A stretch of DNA of 64,000 bases from Ophioderma brevispina (taxonomy: Eukaryota > Echinodermata > Ophiuroidea > Amphilepidida > Ophiodermatidae). Positions 33,070 through 45,805 of this stretch are shown one piece after another (the stretch's first letter is position 1; each line of letters starts with the position of its first letter). The position numbers and the translations under genes are program-made. The notes under the pieces are model-generated. The model was given only the letters and a program-made list of their open reading frames with translations. It was not told the origin of the DNA and searched no databases. Location of the stretch: the NCBI GenBank assembly GCA_023653785.1, contig JAMKCH010049195.1, forward strand, positions 1-64,000, in the 5' to 3' direction.

Positions 33070-34914
33070 AATTTTATCATTATTATGTTTTGAGAATCTT
33101 GTGTCCTATATTACTATACACATTTCATTTTAAACTTTAGCTTGGCCAGTTCATGACTTCATGGACTTGGGCCAATATTGCCGTTGCATGGCTCTGTCAA
33201 AATAACAATCCCCTGTACCTCTTCAGACATGTCAGATGACGATTTATCGCCGATCTGATGTTTTTTAGAGATCCAGTTTGTTAATTATCTCCGTCTTTGT
33301 GGCGGTCGTCAACAAAAATTATTTCAACTTCAAGATTTTTGCGAGTTGCACTTGCCTACAATTACAAAGACTCGAAGTACAAGCATGACAAGTTCATGTG
33401 CCATGCCATGCCATGGCCATGCTAGTGTACTGACACTGGATCAAGCGATTACCTTTTACTGACCAGAAAATCTTTACTCCAACAGCGGTATTCTCCCGGT
33501 GTGGGCACTATCCACACCTTTAATCATTCTTCCGGCAAATCTACTTTCACCAGCAAAAAACAAACGCGTCCTTGACCATGTTGACATGATCGGTGCAAAA
33601 TTGACATGACATGACTGGAATTCATGTACACACGCTACGCTACTTCCGTGGTACAAAATTAGCCTGAATCCTTGGTCCTAACGCAGCATTATGCCATATT
33701 ATTCAACGAACATGGCAGGCCAGCGATGACTACCAAGAAGGGTTTAGCCTAGTTGGTTCGTGTGCGCATGCGGCTTAATACTGTCTCGTTACCAGGGTGC
33801 ACAGACATAAGCTGCATTAGGAACAGGGCACAAAATAAACGAGGGCTAAGGGCGATTAGCCCTCATTTTTCACAAAATAGCCCCCGTGAGAATTTTGGCC
33901 TATGTAAAATGCCACTACGAGGACTACTTTTTGGTCAGAATTTTGTCAATACCCCAAAGTATTTTGTCCCCTTGAGTAGGAATGCGTGTTTTAAATTCAT
34001 GAAAGTTAGGTGGATTGATCCCATGGGTGGAGTATTTGGACACCAAGTTTCGAGAGAGCGTAGATTATTGAGAAGTGTTTGTTTTTATTGGTTTGTCCAG
34101 CAGTGTATATTAATCTAGGACGTAAGAATCATCAAAACCTAATAATGGCATGCAATTGGACTTTTCATTTTTTTCAATTATGCAATTTTATATTTGCAAC
34201 CCTATTTGTTACCTTGACATCAGATGACCTTTGCCTTTGGCATGAGAACCATGACCTCCTCTTACACTTAAGTTTCATGTTGCATATATGAACAAGCTTG
34301 GTTGCAATTTGAAAGTAGGCCCAATGTGATGTTTCACAGCCAGGTTTAAACTTGACCTCATATGACCTTTAATCTTTGACCTTGGTATATGACCTTTGAC
34401 TTCATTGATGGTTCCCAAGGGAAACCCAAGTTCTGTAGCAATTGCACTGACCTCTTCAATGATAAACTTTCTCTGAAACCTTTGAAAACACAGACACACA
34501 AACATTTCCAGAAAAATTAAGATAAAAATAAAAAATTGCACTTTTTATCTTAACCATGATGCAGAATTTGCCATATTTCTGTTGCCAGATAAATGGTTTT
34601 GATAGCTGTTTTTTTTTATATAAAATAGGTCATAATATTGACAATTTTGGGATACTCAGTTCCCCCAAATAGGCCCAGTTTGAAAGCAAGACTGTATTTC
34701 TGGCCCAGGGCTAAAAGAACACACTGGCATCATTTTAAAGAGTGGTGCCTTCGAGATTTTTCAAAATGTGCTATTTTTGCATGGTTTAAACTTTTAATAC
34801 TTAGCCCTCACCTGAAATGATTAAGCCCAAATTAGCATCCCCTACATGGGTAAACAGAACTATTTGATAATAAAAATAACATCACCGGCAGATCGTTGGA
34901 CCGCTACGTCATTT

Positions 34915-35075
34915 CCATCATGTTTGTGAATGGGGCCAAAGGGACATGATGTCACCATGGTCACGAGGTCACAAAGGTCCCACGAGGTTCACAAGGTCAT
35001 GTGAGGTCACAAAGGCGCACATGAGGGTCACCAAGGTCACAAGGGGTACCAAGGTCACATGGGTCACATAACTCA
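34915..35075. repeat. GGTCAC minisatellite
   Basis: Words of the form GAGGTCACAAGGTCA recur every 12-20 bases, mixed with CATGAGGTCAC and AAGGTCACATG. The degenerate array is part of the insertion that splits the dispersed repeat. Confidence 0.75.
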
Positions 35076-35300
35076 CATGAGGTCACCCCAACCCTCGCCC
35101 CTCCCTCCCCAACGTACCCCACCTCAGGCACCCTAACCCTCCCGTCCCTGACGCAGCCCACCCTGCCCCCTCCCCGATGCCCCGATGCACCCCCCGCCCT
35201 TCCGACCCCTCACCCCGCCCCCTTCCCGACGCATCCCACCCTCTCCGACTCACCCCACCCACTCCCCAATTCCTCCAACCGCCACCCCGACCCGATAATC
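35076..35300. repeat. C-rich low-complexity stretch
   Basis: Runs of CCCC separated by A, T or GA, with repeated CCCCGATGC, CCGACGCA(T/G)CCCACC and CCGCCC words, make a strongly strand-biased C-rich tract. It continues directly from the GGTCAC minisatellite. Confidence 0.8.
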
Positions 35301-35579
35301 CCTATGTTCTTCTGTATTCTTGCAGATGACACAAAAATGACTACGGGTCTTTATTCAGCAGATGAACTGAATATGGCGTTAACAAAGGAACGCACGGTTT
35401 TGAACTGGCCCGGTGACTTTTGTGGTTTTAATATCAATGCATGAGCACAAGTCTATGATATTCATATACACATTGTTGATTAGAGTTACCTCAAACTAAG
35501 GTGCTGTTCTGATTTATGCCCATTGTTTTCTCCTTGATACGAGAGCCTGGCGCTTGCCATTGACCCCATTAAACAGTAT

Positions 35580-37080
35580 GTACGTTATCCACCAGTGGAC
35601 TATCTCACCCTCCACAATGTTCCCGCTATGGAATTAATTGCGGGCACGGGGAATCCTCAAATAGTCCACAAGTGGAATAATTGCGCACGGGATCCTCCAA
35701 TAGTCCACTGGTGGAATAATTGCGCACAGGGTGCGCAAAAACTTCTAAATTCCGTCCCTATAAGGAAACGTTGGATCATTTCCGCGGCACTGGATCCTCA
35801 AATAGTCCACGGTAGCGGATAATTGCGCACGGGTGCGGAAAAAACTCCGCCCTATAAGGAAACGGTGGATCATTTCCGAGCACTGTGATCCTCAAATAGT
35901 CCGCTAGTGGAATAATTGCGCACGGGATCCTCAAATAGTCCTATAGTGGAATAATTGCGCAACAGGGTGCCAAAAACCTCCGTCCTTATAATGAAACGGG
36001 GATCATTTCCGCGCACGGAATCCACAAATAGTCCACGGTGGAAGAATTGCCACTGTGTGCTCAAAAAACTCCGTCCCTATAAGTTAAACGGTGGAGTATT
36101 TCCGCGCAGGGAATCCTCAAATAGTCCACTGTTGGAATAATTGCGCACGGGATCCTCAAATAGTCAACTAGTGGAATAATTGCGCTTGGGATCCTCATTT
36201 AGTCCGCTAGTGGAATAATTCCGTCCCTATAAGGAAACAGTGGATCATTTCCATGCACGTGATCCTCATAGTCCGCTAGGTGGAATAATTGCGCACATGG
36301 AGCCTCAAATATCCACTAGTGAATAATTTTTCGACGGTCGCAAAAAAAACTCCGTCCCTATATGAACGGTGGAAGTCATTCATTGCCCCGCGCGGGATCC
36401 TCAAATAGTCCAATGGTGGAATAATTGCGCACTGGATCCTCAAATAATCCGATAGTGGATTGTTTGCGCTCGGGATCCTCAAATAGTCCTTTATAGTGGC
36501 TTAGTCCGCACGGATCCTCAATATAGTCCCGTAGTTTGGGGAAAAATAATTGTTCACGGGATCCTCAAATAGCCCTCTAGTGGAATAATTAAGCACGCAC
36601 GGGAATCCCTCATTTAGCCCGATAGTGGATCAGTTGCGCAACGGGATCCTCAAATCGTCCACCGTCGGAGCATTCCGCCACGCGAGCATTTCCTCCACGG
36701 GCTCCTCAAATGTTCAACACCTCGGACCATCCGCCACTGGGCTCATTTTCCGCGCACGGGATCTCAAATAGGTCCATTATCGGAGCATCCTCGCTCACTG
36801 GAATCAGTTGCGCACAGATCCTCAAATAGTCCCGTTATGATAGTCCGCGCACGGGATCCTCAATTATTCCACTAGCGGACTATTGGGCAAGGGGTGCGCT
36901 GAAACTCCTTCTCTATAAGGAAACGGTGGGTCATTTCAGCTCACGGATCCTCAAATAGTCCTATAGTGGAATAATTGCGCACGGGGATCTCAATATCCCT
37001 CTATGGAATAATTAAGCACTGGATCCTCATTAGTCAGATAGTGGATCAGTTGCGTACGGGATCTAATAGTCCACCCAGTT
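35580..37080 (+). repeat. Satellite array, left arm of an inverted pair
   Basis: The basic unit is about 38 bases, GGATCCTCAAATAGTCCACT followed by AGTGGAATAATTGCGCAC; CCACTAGTGG inside it is a palindrome. A longer unit of about 100 bases adds GTGCGCAAAAAACTCCGTCC and a CTATAAGGAAACGGTGGATC segment ending in CGCGCAC. Short and long units alternate irregularly. Variation is mostly one- or two-base indels. The same units run in the opposite orientation at 40,740-41,448. Open frames here are by-products of the repeat. Confidence 0.9.
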
Positions 37081-37465
37081 TCATAAAACTCATTCCTAGC
37101 AATGAGTAGACTTAATTTTAAGTCTAAAAGACTTAGGCCTATTTTTAAATCCAAAAAGTTTTGTCCCGCTAACGAAGGTCTTCTTTCTTAGATTTAAAAT
37201 AGTCCAAGGATTTTAGAGCGTATAACCACCCTATAGTTCAAAGTTATAACGGGGTCCTAATGCTCAATGATTATTACCCCCATTTGCCCTACCCGTTTAC
37301 AACTTAATCACTGTGTTTTAGTAGGCCTAAAAAAAAACTTTTCCCTTAGTTTCCAAAACAACACCCATTTATTTGTGAAACAACTTTGCAGTTTTTTATG
37401 TTAAAACAGAACAACATATTAAACAATATGATCATGAGGATGATGACTTACACATTATAGCCTAT

Positions 37466-37545
37466 ATGTGTGTGTGTGTGTGGGGGGGGGGGGGGGTGCT
37501 GTGTGTGTGTGGGGGTGGCGAGTGTGTGTGGGGTGTGTGTATTCA
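37466..37545. repeat. GT/G-run microsatellite
   Basis: Runs of TG dinucleotides are interrupted by a G run of about 14 bases. It lies inside the spacer between the two inverted satellite arrays. A second GT/GGT-rich patch lies at about 38,262-38,345 and ends in CGTGCGTGCGTGCATGCATG. Confidence 0.9.
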
Positions 37546-40500
37546 ATTAGTCGTATACCTGTTGGCTGTTTTAATTGTGATGTTTTGTCTTTTTCTACTT
37601 TTGGATTCCACAATTGTTTTTACATTTTATTTACGCACCAACAGTGATGAATTTGGTGCTCCAGCGAAAAAAGAAATTGCGTCAAAATAAGCCGACATAA
37701 GCGTTGTAATAAGGCCTATGCATGTGCGGTAACTTTTCAAGTTGTTCTTTCATGCACGGGTAAATATGGGTGGTCGGCGAGCACCGTTAGATATAGCCTT
37801 ATAATTAACATTTATTTGCTATATAAATGAATTTTTACTCTATGAAACAACTAAAATTAATAGCTGAAGTTTTTCAATTAACTAAGAGGCATATAGTTCC
37901 TGATTGATTCTTATATAAGAAATTACATATTTAACATCTTTTTCACAATTTACCTTCTAAGAACCGGTACATTTCAATGTTCCATTACGGCTACTTTCAT
38001 TTCCACACTGGTGCGACACAAACAAGCTGAAATAGTGCAAAGTCCGATTTTGTGGTAGCAAAAGGCCAATGCCACATTTGGAGACTTTCTGATTGGTTGA
38101 ATTCTGAGTAGTCATAGCAACTCAGAGTTGTAATTCCCGATACCAGGCCAAATTAAATGTTGGCGTCGTTACCGTGAAGTTTGCCCAGTGGATTGGCATA
38201 CGAAACCTAAAATAATGCGTGTCCCATGTCTCCTCCACACTTCATTCAGCCGCCTGTGGTTTTCGGTGGTGGTGGTGGTGTGTGATGTGTCACGGGTTGG
38301 TGTGTGTATGTGTGCTGCGTGCGTGCGTGCATGCATGCCGTGCAATAGGTCTTGCGAGTTTCATTTTCTTCTTTTGCAGACCTTCACCGACGTTATAAGT
38401 TACTGAGCATTCCACACGCCCGCTTTTTCGTTACTGAGTGGTCCGCATCTTGACTTATTGTCCTTTTTCCTATAAAACAGTCCACAACTGACTCAACTGG
38501 CCCGTACCTCTTGCATGATCCATACAGTTTAACATGATAGGGCTGGCTATTTTTACCCCGCTAACGGGAAAGTATTCGACCAAAATTTGTACCAGCATAT
38601 ATTTTGGAAAATATTATAACGGTTAAACATTTGCGAAATGCAATCAAAAGGAGCTATAAAAGTGTGGCAACCAGGCCAATTTTTTGGGAAGTAATAAACC
38701 AGCCTACTCCTAAGTTTGCCATGTTATTTCTATGGCAAAATTCACCCGTGTATTTGGGCGCAGAGGAGGGTTGTCAAGGCGCTGTATATCAAAACCATCA
38801 TCGCAGCGTGCCGTACCAGCTAAAGACACAGATACAGTTATATTCTAATTGGCTGTCCAAATTTGATTGACAGGTTGTCACTAGAAAAAATTGCTACCTG
38901 CTTCTCAAAAAAACCCTTCCTATATGCCCAACACAGCCCAAAAAGTACAATGTGTCATGTACTCATTGAGTGGGTAAGCAGTCATCATAGCACATTCTTG
39001 ATCATTGATTGGGGTGATGGCCGATGTGGGGAAAGCAATTTGTTAAGGCAAAGTTGTGAATAGATTGATGTTCATAATGATCTGTTAGTGATCAAAGGTC
39101 CGTGGCCTTTTTTGCTGTGGACATAACTGCAAACTCTTGTTACATGCGTTGCGTAAAAAAAATGTGTGTTACATTTCAAATCACAACTTAGTTCATATAA
39201 AATTGACTTGAGACCTTTTACCAAAGTTTCGCAAAATACAGTAAGCCATGTTCCTCGAGATGATTCTCAGTTCGCCATGTCATGTGAAATCATGCCTAGG
39301 CTAACAATTCCATCAATTTACATTTGAAGTTGGTTGATTCTGGTTAATGAAATTAGTCCCCCACTTTATGTATGAAAGTTCACTATCCACAGTCGATTTC
39401 TTTAAAATGTAAACAAATCGCGCCCCTATTTTTTTCATCAAAAATTAAAAAAAAAAAAAAATGTTATATTTGGAAATTGTTGTACTATAAGTGACAGAGC
39501 GTAACACGCCGTATTCTAAGAAATAATAATTCAATGACATCTTCAAGACGGCTTAGAATCGTCAGTTTGTCACAAGGAACAGAAATATGAAAGTGTGATA
39601 TGTACTTACTCTATCACTAGCAATTGAGAGACCAAAAATTGGCTTTTTAATTGGGAAAAAAGGATGATTGTGGCTTTAACGTAGTGGAAAGATTTACATC
39701 AAAAAATAAAAGAATTTTTTGATTTTATGGAAAAAAAATCAATGCTGCAAATATAAACGAAAAACCTTGTATTTGCAAAACCAGCTTTAAGGAGCCATGA
39801 GATTTCAAAGAAAGACGCACCCCCAAATTTCTCGAACCTAGGTTTTTTAATAATGCTTACCAATGTATAGATCACCTGAAAGTGAATAAGAGAATACGCC
39901 GTCTTTATGTAATAAATTGATGATGCGGTAGTTTCTGTCGGCGCACTACAGAAAGTCAAAGCATGGTTTCTATATAGGAACGCAAGTTAGAAGGCAACGT
40001 CAAAAAACAAGGTTTGCAGTTTTCTTTTGCACTGATTGTCCCAATAAATCTTCCTAACGTTCTCGGTAGGTGGTATACAACCGATCCAGTGAAATTTGAG
40101 AAGAAATTCTTATCTAAAAAAATCTCCTGTCACTTTAATGAAATTTGTAGAATAAAAATGACAGTGAAATGAAAGTGTTCATTTATTCCGAGGGTGTGAA
40201 ATTTATTCAGGGGCAATTATAAATGGTGCTTGTTCGATTGAATGTTATTGTGTTATAATAGAGGAGACTGGCACTGCATTACACTCAACACAAAGTTCGT
40301 GTGATTAACACGTTGTGGTCTTTATGGTATCAGTGATGGCGTATTGCAACGCTCAATTCACTATGTGCTAATAAAATATTGATGGTTTAATATTAAAACG
40401 GCAGGCCCTGAAAACGACAAAGTTTGTTCGTCTATATTCGGGAAAGAAGGGATTTGGAATTATGAATTTCAGGACGACCCAATGAGAAAAAAATACGGTC

Positions 40501-40735
40501 TTTCAGGTTACAAGTCAAAATGATAGGGGGTTCCCAATCAAAATCGGGACAAGCCACCTTTAAAGGTTTATTTCCGAATAAGAAGCCCTGCAAGGTCACG
40601 AGGAGTTTTCGGCGGAAAATACCTAATCCTAGCTCAGGGGGACATTCTTCAAGGTGATCTATGGGAAAAAAAATCAATCACTAACTGGGTATGGTGCCAA
40701 TACGAACGGATAAATTGTGATGGGCAGCTTATGGG
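37546..40735. other. Spacer between the inverted satellite arrays, no transposase seen
   Basis: If the flanking arrays are arms of one fold-back element, this would be its core. I looked for a transposase or recombinase and found none. The longest frames (38,604-38,870 plus; 39,699-39,959 and 40,432-40,677 minus) have no conserved catalytic motif that I recognise. Confidence 0.45.
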
Positions 40736-40739
40736 CTAT

Positions 40740-41448
40740 ATCGGAATATAGGAGGATCCCTTCCGCAATCAATCCCTTAGCGAACTATTGAGCGATCACC
40801 GTTGCGCGGATGCTACGACCAGTGGAACGATTTGAGGATCCCGTGCTTCAATATAGCGCCACTATTTGAGGATTCCGTGCGCAATCAATCCACTATCGGA
40901 CTATTCGAGGATCCGTGCGCGGAAATGATACACCGTGCACGGATGCTCCGACAGGACTATTTGAGGATACCGGGCGCAATTTTTCTAATACGGACTATTG
41001 AGGATCCCGGTGCAGATTACTCCACCTAGCGGACTATTGAGGATCCCGTGCGCGGGAAATGATCCACCATTTCCTTATAGGACGGATGTTTTAGCGCACC
41101 AGTGCGCAATTATTCCACTAGGGGTCTATTTGAGGATCCCGGGCCGCGATTACTCCACTAGCGGGACTATTGAGGATTCCCGTGCGCGAAAGAGGGACAT
41201 GATCCACGTTTCCTTATGGGACGGATTTTTTTGCGCGACCCGGTGCGCAATATTCCACTAGCGGACTATTTGAGGATCCCGCGTGCGCGGAAAGATATTT
41301 TCCACCGGTTTCTGATCGGGACGGAGTTTTTTGCGTCAACCCGTGCGCAATTATCCACTAGCGGACTCTTGAGATCGTCGCGCGATTATTCCACTAGCGA
41401 CTATTTGTGGAGGGGGGGTCGCAGATAGTTCACTAGTTGGAGTGCGTA
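40740..41448 (-). repeat. Satellite array, right arm in inverted orientation
   Basis: GTGCGCAATTATTCCACTAG and GCGGACTATTTGAGGATCCC are the complements of the units at 35.58-37.08 kb. The long unit (CGTTTCCTTATGGGACGG plus TTTTTTGCGC) is also present, reversed. The outer end, read from the right, is TTTGTACGCACTCCAACTAG then TGAACTATCT and CCCTCCACA. It aligns with the outer end of the left array (TATGTACGTTATCCACCAGT, GGACTATCT, CCCTCCACA). Confidence 0.9.
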
Positions 41449-43425
41449 CAAACTCCTTATTAAAAGCATCAATGGCACATTTTTTGAAGAGTGCCCCAAA
41501 ATTATCACGAAAATGTTGAGATTTTACACGGTTGCATTGTAACTGCTAGTAACCTGTGAATAGTTAGGCTCGAAAATGTCTGTCGCAATGAGAGATTTTG
41601 TCATTAGAATAATTAATATCGGAGATCTCCGATAATTCAACGGCTGCTGGAAACAGCCTTCCAATATGAAATATTCCGGAAAAAGTGCCATGAACGTGTT
41701 TACGCTCATCCATTAATTAATAAATATACATCATCCATTAGTTGTTTATTGGGTCAAGGCCATTCAATTTAGAGGTCCAATTTTCTTGGGTAGTCACCTA
41801 ATTTAGTTCATTATTGGACGGACATATTAAACCTTAGCATTTCCAGCTCTGCCATAAAGGGAACAATCTGGATCCCAATTCTAATTACAAATCACTTATT
41901 TTATGATAAATACGATTTTTTAGCATTCTCGGTCGAAGGTGTATTACTCATGGTGTACTTTGGAATCCCCTGGTTTTCACACTTGCAAATAGACCAGAGG
42001 GTGTATGAGTCAATCCCACACTGCACTAGTTTTGGGAAAGTTCACCTTAAAAGGGTCATGTTATCGCACCAAAATCCTAATTTTAAACACATAAAAAACC
42101 CTGACTTTTACACTCATTTTTGCCCACAAAGTGTAAGTTATTAGGAAATTTTTAGCATGATCATTAAATGTTTTGTGGTCCTGTAGCTTCTTGTACACTT
42201 TTTATCATTAAGTACTGACAATGAGCTTGTAGCAGTACAGTATAGGCAAACTGCAATGTCAGTTGGATTGTTGTCAAAACACCTCTGCATTCCTGAATAA
42301 CTTGTAATAGCCATATCTTGTAACAAGTAGCATCAGAGAGAGTCTCCCGAAACGCACACATTTGAAAGAGCGAAAGAATGCGAAATTGAGTCATCTAGAG
42401 TATTACTTGACTCTTTATTCCTGTGGCACTCTTTTCATGAAAGATAAACAACACATACAGAACTGTAAAACAGACCTATAAACTTCAGTATCTATGATCC
42501 TCGAACACTAGACAATATGACATGTTTTAATTACATTCTTTGGGTCACCATAACACTTAGGTGCACCAAAGTTCTCACGTCCCATGGGATTCGATGCTCT
42601 CAGAAAATCACTTTCCCTGGGAATTTTTAATGAAACTCATACCTATCTACCATCTGAAAGGGTCATAGAGACAAGGAAGCTTACTTAGTATTTCTGAGTT
42701 CCAGTTTATTGATTCAAAATTAGTGGAAAATTGCTTCTTTGTTTGCTGTCCTTCTGCACAAACTACATGAGGTAAAACAGAAGAGATATAATTCACCCCC
42801 CACTGTGAATCTCTTGACATCCATTTAAGGAAAAAAAACACTGATGTGTGGCCATCACCATGCAGCCACGCCAAGGGGATGCAAGTAAGTTTTACTTTTG
42901 TTCAATTGGCAAAACAAATCTCATATTGGAATTCATGAATATATTTAGTAGTTGGGGGGTATGAACACTTGTTTATTGCCCCTAATCCTATTTGCACCAT
43001 GTTCATTTTCACCATAAAATAATCTTTTAAAACAATTACTAAAATGTCAAAATTTATTCCCAAATTGCAAGAGTTGGACCTCTTTTGCAGTAGTCCACAC
43101 TTGCCATAGACATTGAAACAGTTGTTCATAATGTGGCCTAATTGGCCCCAACCTCCTCACGCCCTCCCCAACCTCCTCACCCCCTGCCCCCCTCCTCCAC
43201 CGCACTACCCCCTCCCCGTATAGCATAGTAATCTCATGTAGCAGGAATTTTCCTACCGATGACCGTTTCACAGGATACAGCAATTATACATATTTAATTA
43301 TCTCATTTGCATCTAAGCCGTACTTGCACAACTTTCAAATTGCAAAAAAGATGGTCCTCATGTATAGCCTTTCATGCAGCGCAGAATTTGAGTATCCATG
43401 TCCAAAATAGCAATTACTCTGACTT
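41449..43425. other. AT-rich non-coding DNA, nothing recognised
   Basis: No gene or element was identified. A short perfect palindrome, ATCGGAGATCTCCGAT, sits at about 41,620. Short C-rich repeats (CCTCCTCACGCCCTCCCCAA) occur at about 43,150-43,215. Confidence 0.4.
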
Positions 43426-43429
43426 TTGC

Positions 43430-43770
43430 ATATTAATTTAGCTCATTTGCATACCACTTTGCCTGAAATATGCCCAAATCTAATCAGGTCATACTCTTCA
43501 CCCGCTTCCCTTCCACTAATTTACAATCCTTATATCGCCTTACGGAACTCCCAGAAAACTTGTACACAGTCACAGGCCTTGCAGGAACATTCTCATAATA
43601 TGCAAATTAGATCTTAATTAGCAATTTTACGGCCACATCTAATCAGGTCGAGACTCATCAACCCGCTTCTTTCCACCACGTTACATCATTGTCCGCTCCT
43701 TACGGAACCCCAGATAAATCATATACAACAATGGTTAACATTTTTTGTCACAGACGGACGAACGGATGGA
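43430..43770. repeat. Direct tandem duplication, unit about 162 bp
   Basis: ATCTAATCAGGTC occurs at about 43,476 and 43,638. It is followed in both by a CTC(T/A)TCA..ACCCGCTTC segment, TTCCAC, then CTTACGGAACCCCAGA (first copy CTTACGGAACTCCCAGA). The array continues into CACAGACGGACGAACGGATG, a short GACGGACGAACG repeat like that at 29.05 kb. Confidence 0.65.
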
Positions 43771-44280
43771 CGAACGGGTTACCCTGCTCATTTCATAGTC
43801 CCCCTTCTGAACTCGTTCGGCGGGGACAACAAGTAGGTTTTCTAGTTCTATTATATTCAGTATCCGACCGACCCCAACCACTCTAATAACTAGATAATAA
43901 CATCCAAACCAGACCACACATAACCAATGGAACACACACTATACATCTAACCAAAACTCAGAAGGAAATCTCCTGTCGCCAAAATTCCCCCATGGCTTTT
44001 TTAAGGTGGGTTACGGCAGGAATTCGTCAATGCCAGCTTTTTGTTGTTTTTTCATGGTTTTCTTGTCATATATTTAACAGAATCTAACTTATTCATTTTT
44101 TCATCATATTTTGTTCATTTTACTTTGACTATTACCATTTTTGAACTAAAAAATCACACTGCAGGGCAGTTAATTTGCGTATTCCATAATATGTGGTGTG
44201 TGCTATGGCGGTGGCCACGCTAGCAAAAGTGGGAAGTAATAGCAATCAGGAATGCCTTGATTCATCGATTCAATTACGCA

Positions 44281-45187
44281 TACTCCCGGGCTAGTTCTGC
44301 TAAGCATAACTTGACATTTTGTCTTTAACATGTTGTCATTAACAATATGTGAAGTTATGCAAAACCACATGCTTTACCTTTTCCCTGTTACCAGCATGAG
44401 CAAGCCATTTCAAAGAGCCAACTTTGCACACTGCAGAAGAAAAAAATATCAAAAGCAATTCAGTATCGAGTTGATATATGTTCCTTAGATAATAAATTAC
44501 CTTTTGAAATAGTTAATCCTCAAAAATTTTTCTAAAAACAGTAGAAATCCATCATTTTCCAGAGAAACAACCTTTCTCATACACGACTCGTTTGTAACCG
44601 GCCAGAACGAATGTGACCTTTCACCTTTGATCCAGAAGGTCACATACCGGTACCCTGGACCTACCCGAATCCTTCAGTCCTCTAATATACACACGGCCGT
44701 TACACTGTGGTGCTATTCACTTGAGCCGACAGGTTTGTTAGTTGCGAACGAGGAGCCCAGGACTCAGGCTAGCCTGGACCCACCTAAGGTGCTAACTGGA
44801 GAAAATTAATCCTTGTTGGTAAACAAACGAACACGTATTGACCCATGTGACGTATGATGACCTCTGGTGCCTTGTCAATTATGGCTTCATTCATGCACTG
44901 GAGTGGCATAAGTGATTGTAGTCGTAATTTTCTTCAAAATTTTTAATTTCTAATTCTAAGTTTTTTCACATATGTCATCGCATTATATAGGATCTCAAGT
45001 TGTGTTTGATAGTAAAAATATGGATATATCGTACATTTGGAGGGATTTTGAGATTGACGAAGTTGAGGTAGGTAACAGGGAAAAGGTAAAGCATGTGGTT
45101 TTGCATAACTTCGCATACCGTTAATGACAACATGTTAAAGACATAATGTGGAGTTATGCTTAGCAGAACTAACTCCCGGGCATACTC
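44281..45187. mobile_element. Non-autonomous DNA transposon with about 110-bp inverted ends
   Basis: The left arm (44,281-44,392) and the complement of the right arm (45,071-45,187) agree over nearly their full length: CTAGTTCTGCTAAGCATAAC, GTCTTTAACATGTTGTCATT, GAAGTTATGCAAAACCACAT and GCTTTACCTTTTCCCTGTTA. The 680-base interior has only short frames with no transposase motif. The terminal word TAGTTCTGCTNAGCATAAC recurs in the long-arm element at 58.5-59.07 kb, which suggests a shared family. Confidence 0.85.
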
Positions 45188-45479
45188 ATGGTAACTTGTA
45201 TTTAATTGTAAAATGGCTGCCCACATGAGTTGCTTTCGCAAACAGAATGGGAATTATACCCGCTTGCGAAGCGATGGGTATATTGTGCTCCTTCTGATTC
45301 TTCAGAATCTTCTTCTTCTTCGTCATCAAACACACAAGTTGTAAGCCTCTAGCTCCAAAACTACAAAGGCCCTAGAGCCCCCACTTGGCACAATGATAGC
45401 TCATGGCCCCCTCTAGTGCCTTTGAGCAATCTCGGCCCCAGAGGTCAAAGGTCACGAGCTATAGGCCAATAAGAAGTAA

Positions 45480-45805
45480 CATCTTACATTCTTTAGATAA
45501 GAATAAGGCAGTTCTCCTTGTTCTACTTGATATGACCGCAGCCTTTGATACCATCTCGCATTCCATTTTAGTCAATAGATTGGAATGTCGTTTTGGTATC
45601 ACAGGCACTGCTCTTGCTTGGTTTAAATCATACCTTCAAGATCGTCGCATGAGAGTGTCCATTAACAAAGCAATGTCTGCGCAGCATATTATGAACTATT
45701 CTGTACCACAAGGGTCCATTGTTGGACCACAGGGTTTCATAATGTATACCCATCCTATTGGCGACATCATCAGGAAGTATAATATCCAATTTTATATAAC
45801 ACCTA
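45480..45805 (+). pseudogene. CR1/L2-like reverse transcriptase fragment
   Basis: A single open frame reads LLVLLDMTAAFDTISH, WFKSYLQDRRMRVSI and YSVPQGSIVGP. These are the AAFDT, pre-PQGS and PQGS blocks of a non-LTR reverse transcriptase. It stops just before the catalytic aspartates, so it is truncated at both ends. It is distinct from the elements at 3.4 and 13.5 kb and better preserved in frame. Confidence 0.85.

Larger units (their letters stand above)
34690..35530 (+). repeat. Dispersed repeat, copy 2, split by an insertion
   Basis: The blocks at about 34,690-34,885 and 35,400-35,530 match 7,930-8,120 and 8,195-8,300 in order and orientation (for example CTCACCTG..ATGGGTAAAC, then GTGGTTTTAATATCAATG). 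The sequence between them, 34,915-35,300, is GGTCAC-rich and C-rich and is absent from the first copy. Confidence 0.5.

Noticed and set aside
35595..41428. Several 60-90 codon frames in the satellite arrays
   Set aside because: They repeat the same peptide wording because they translate the satellite unit in different phases.
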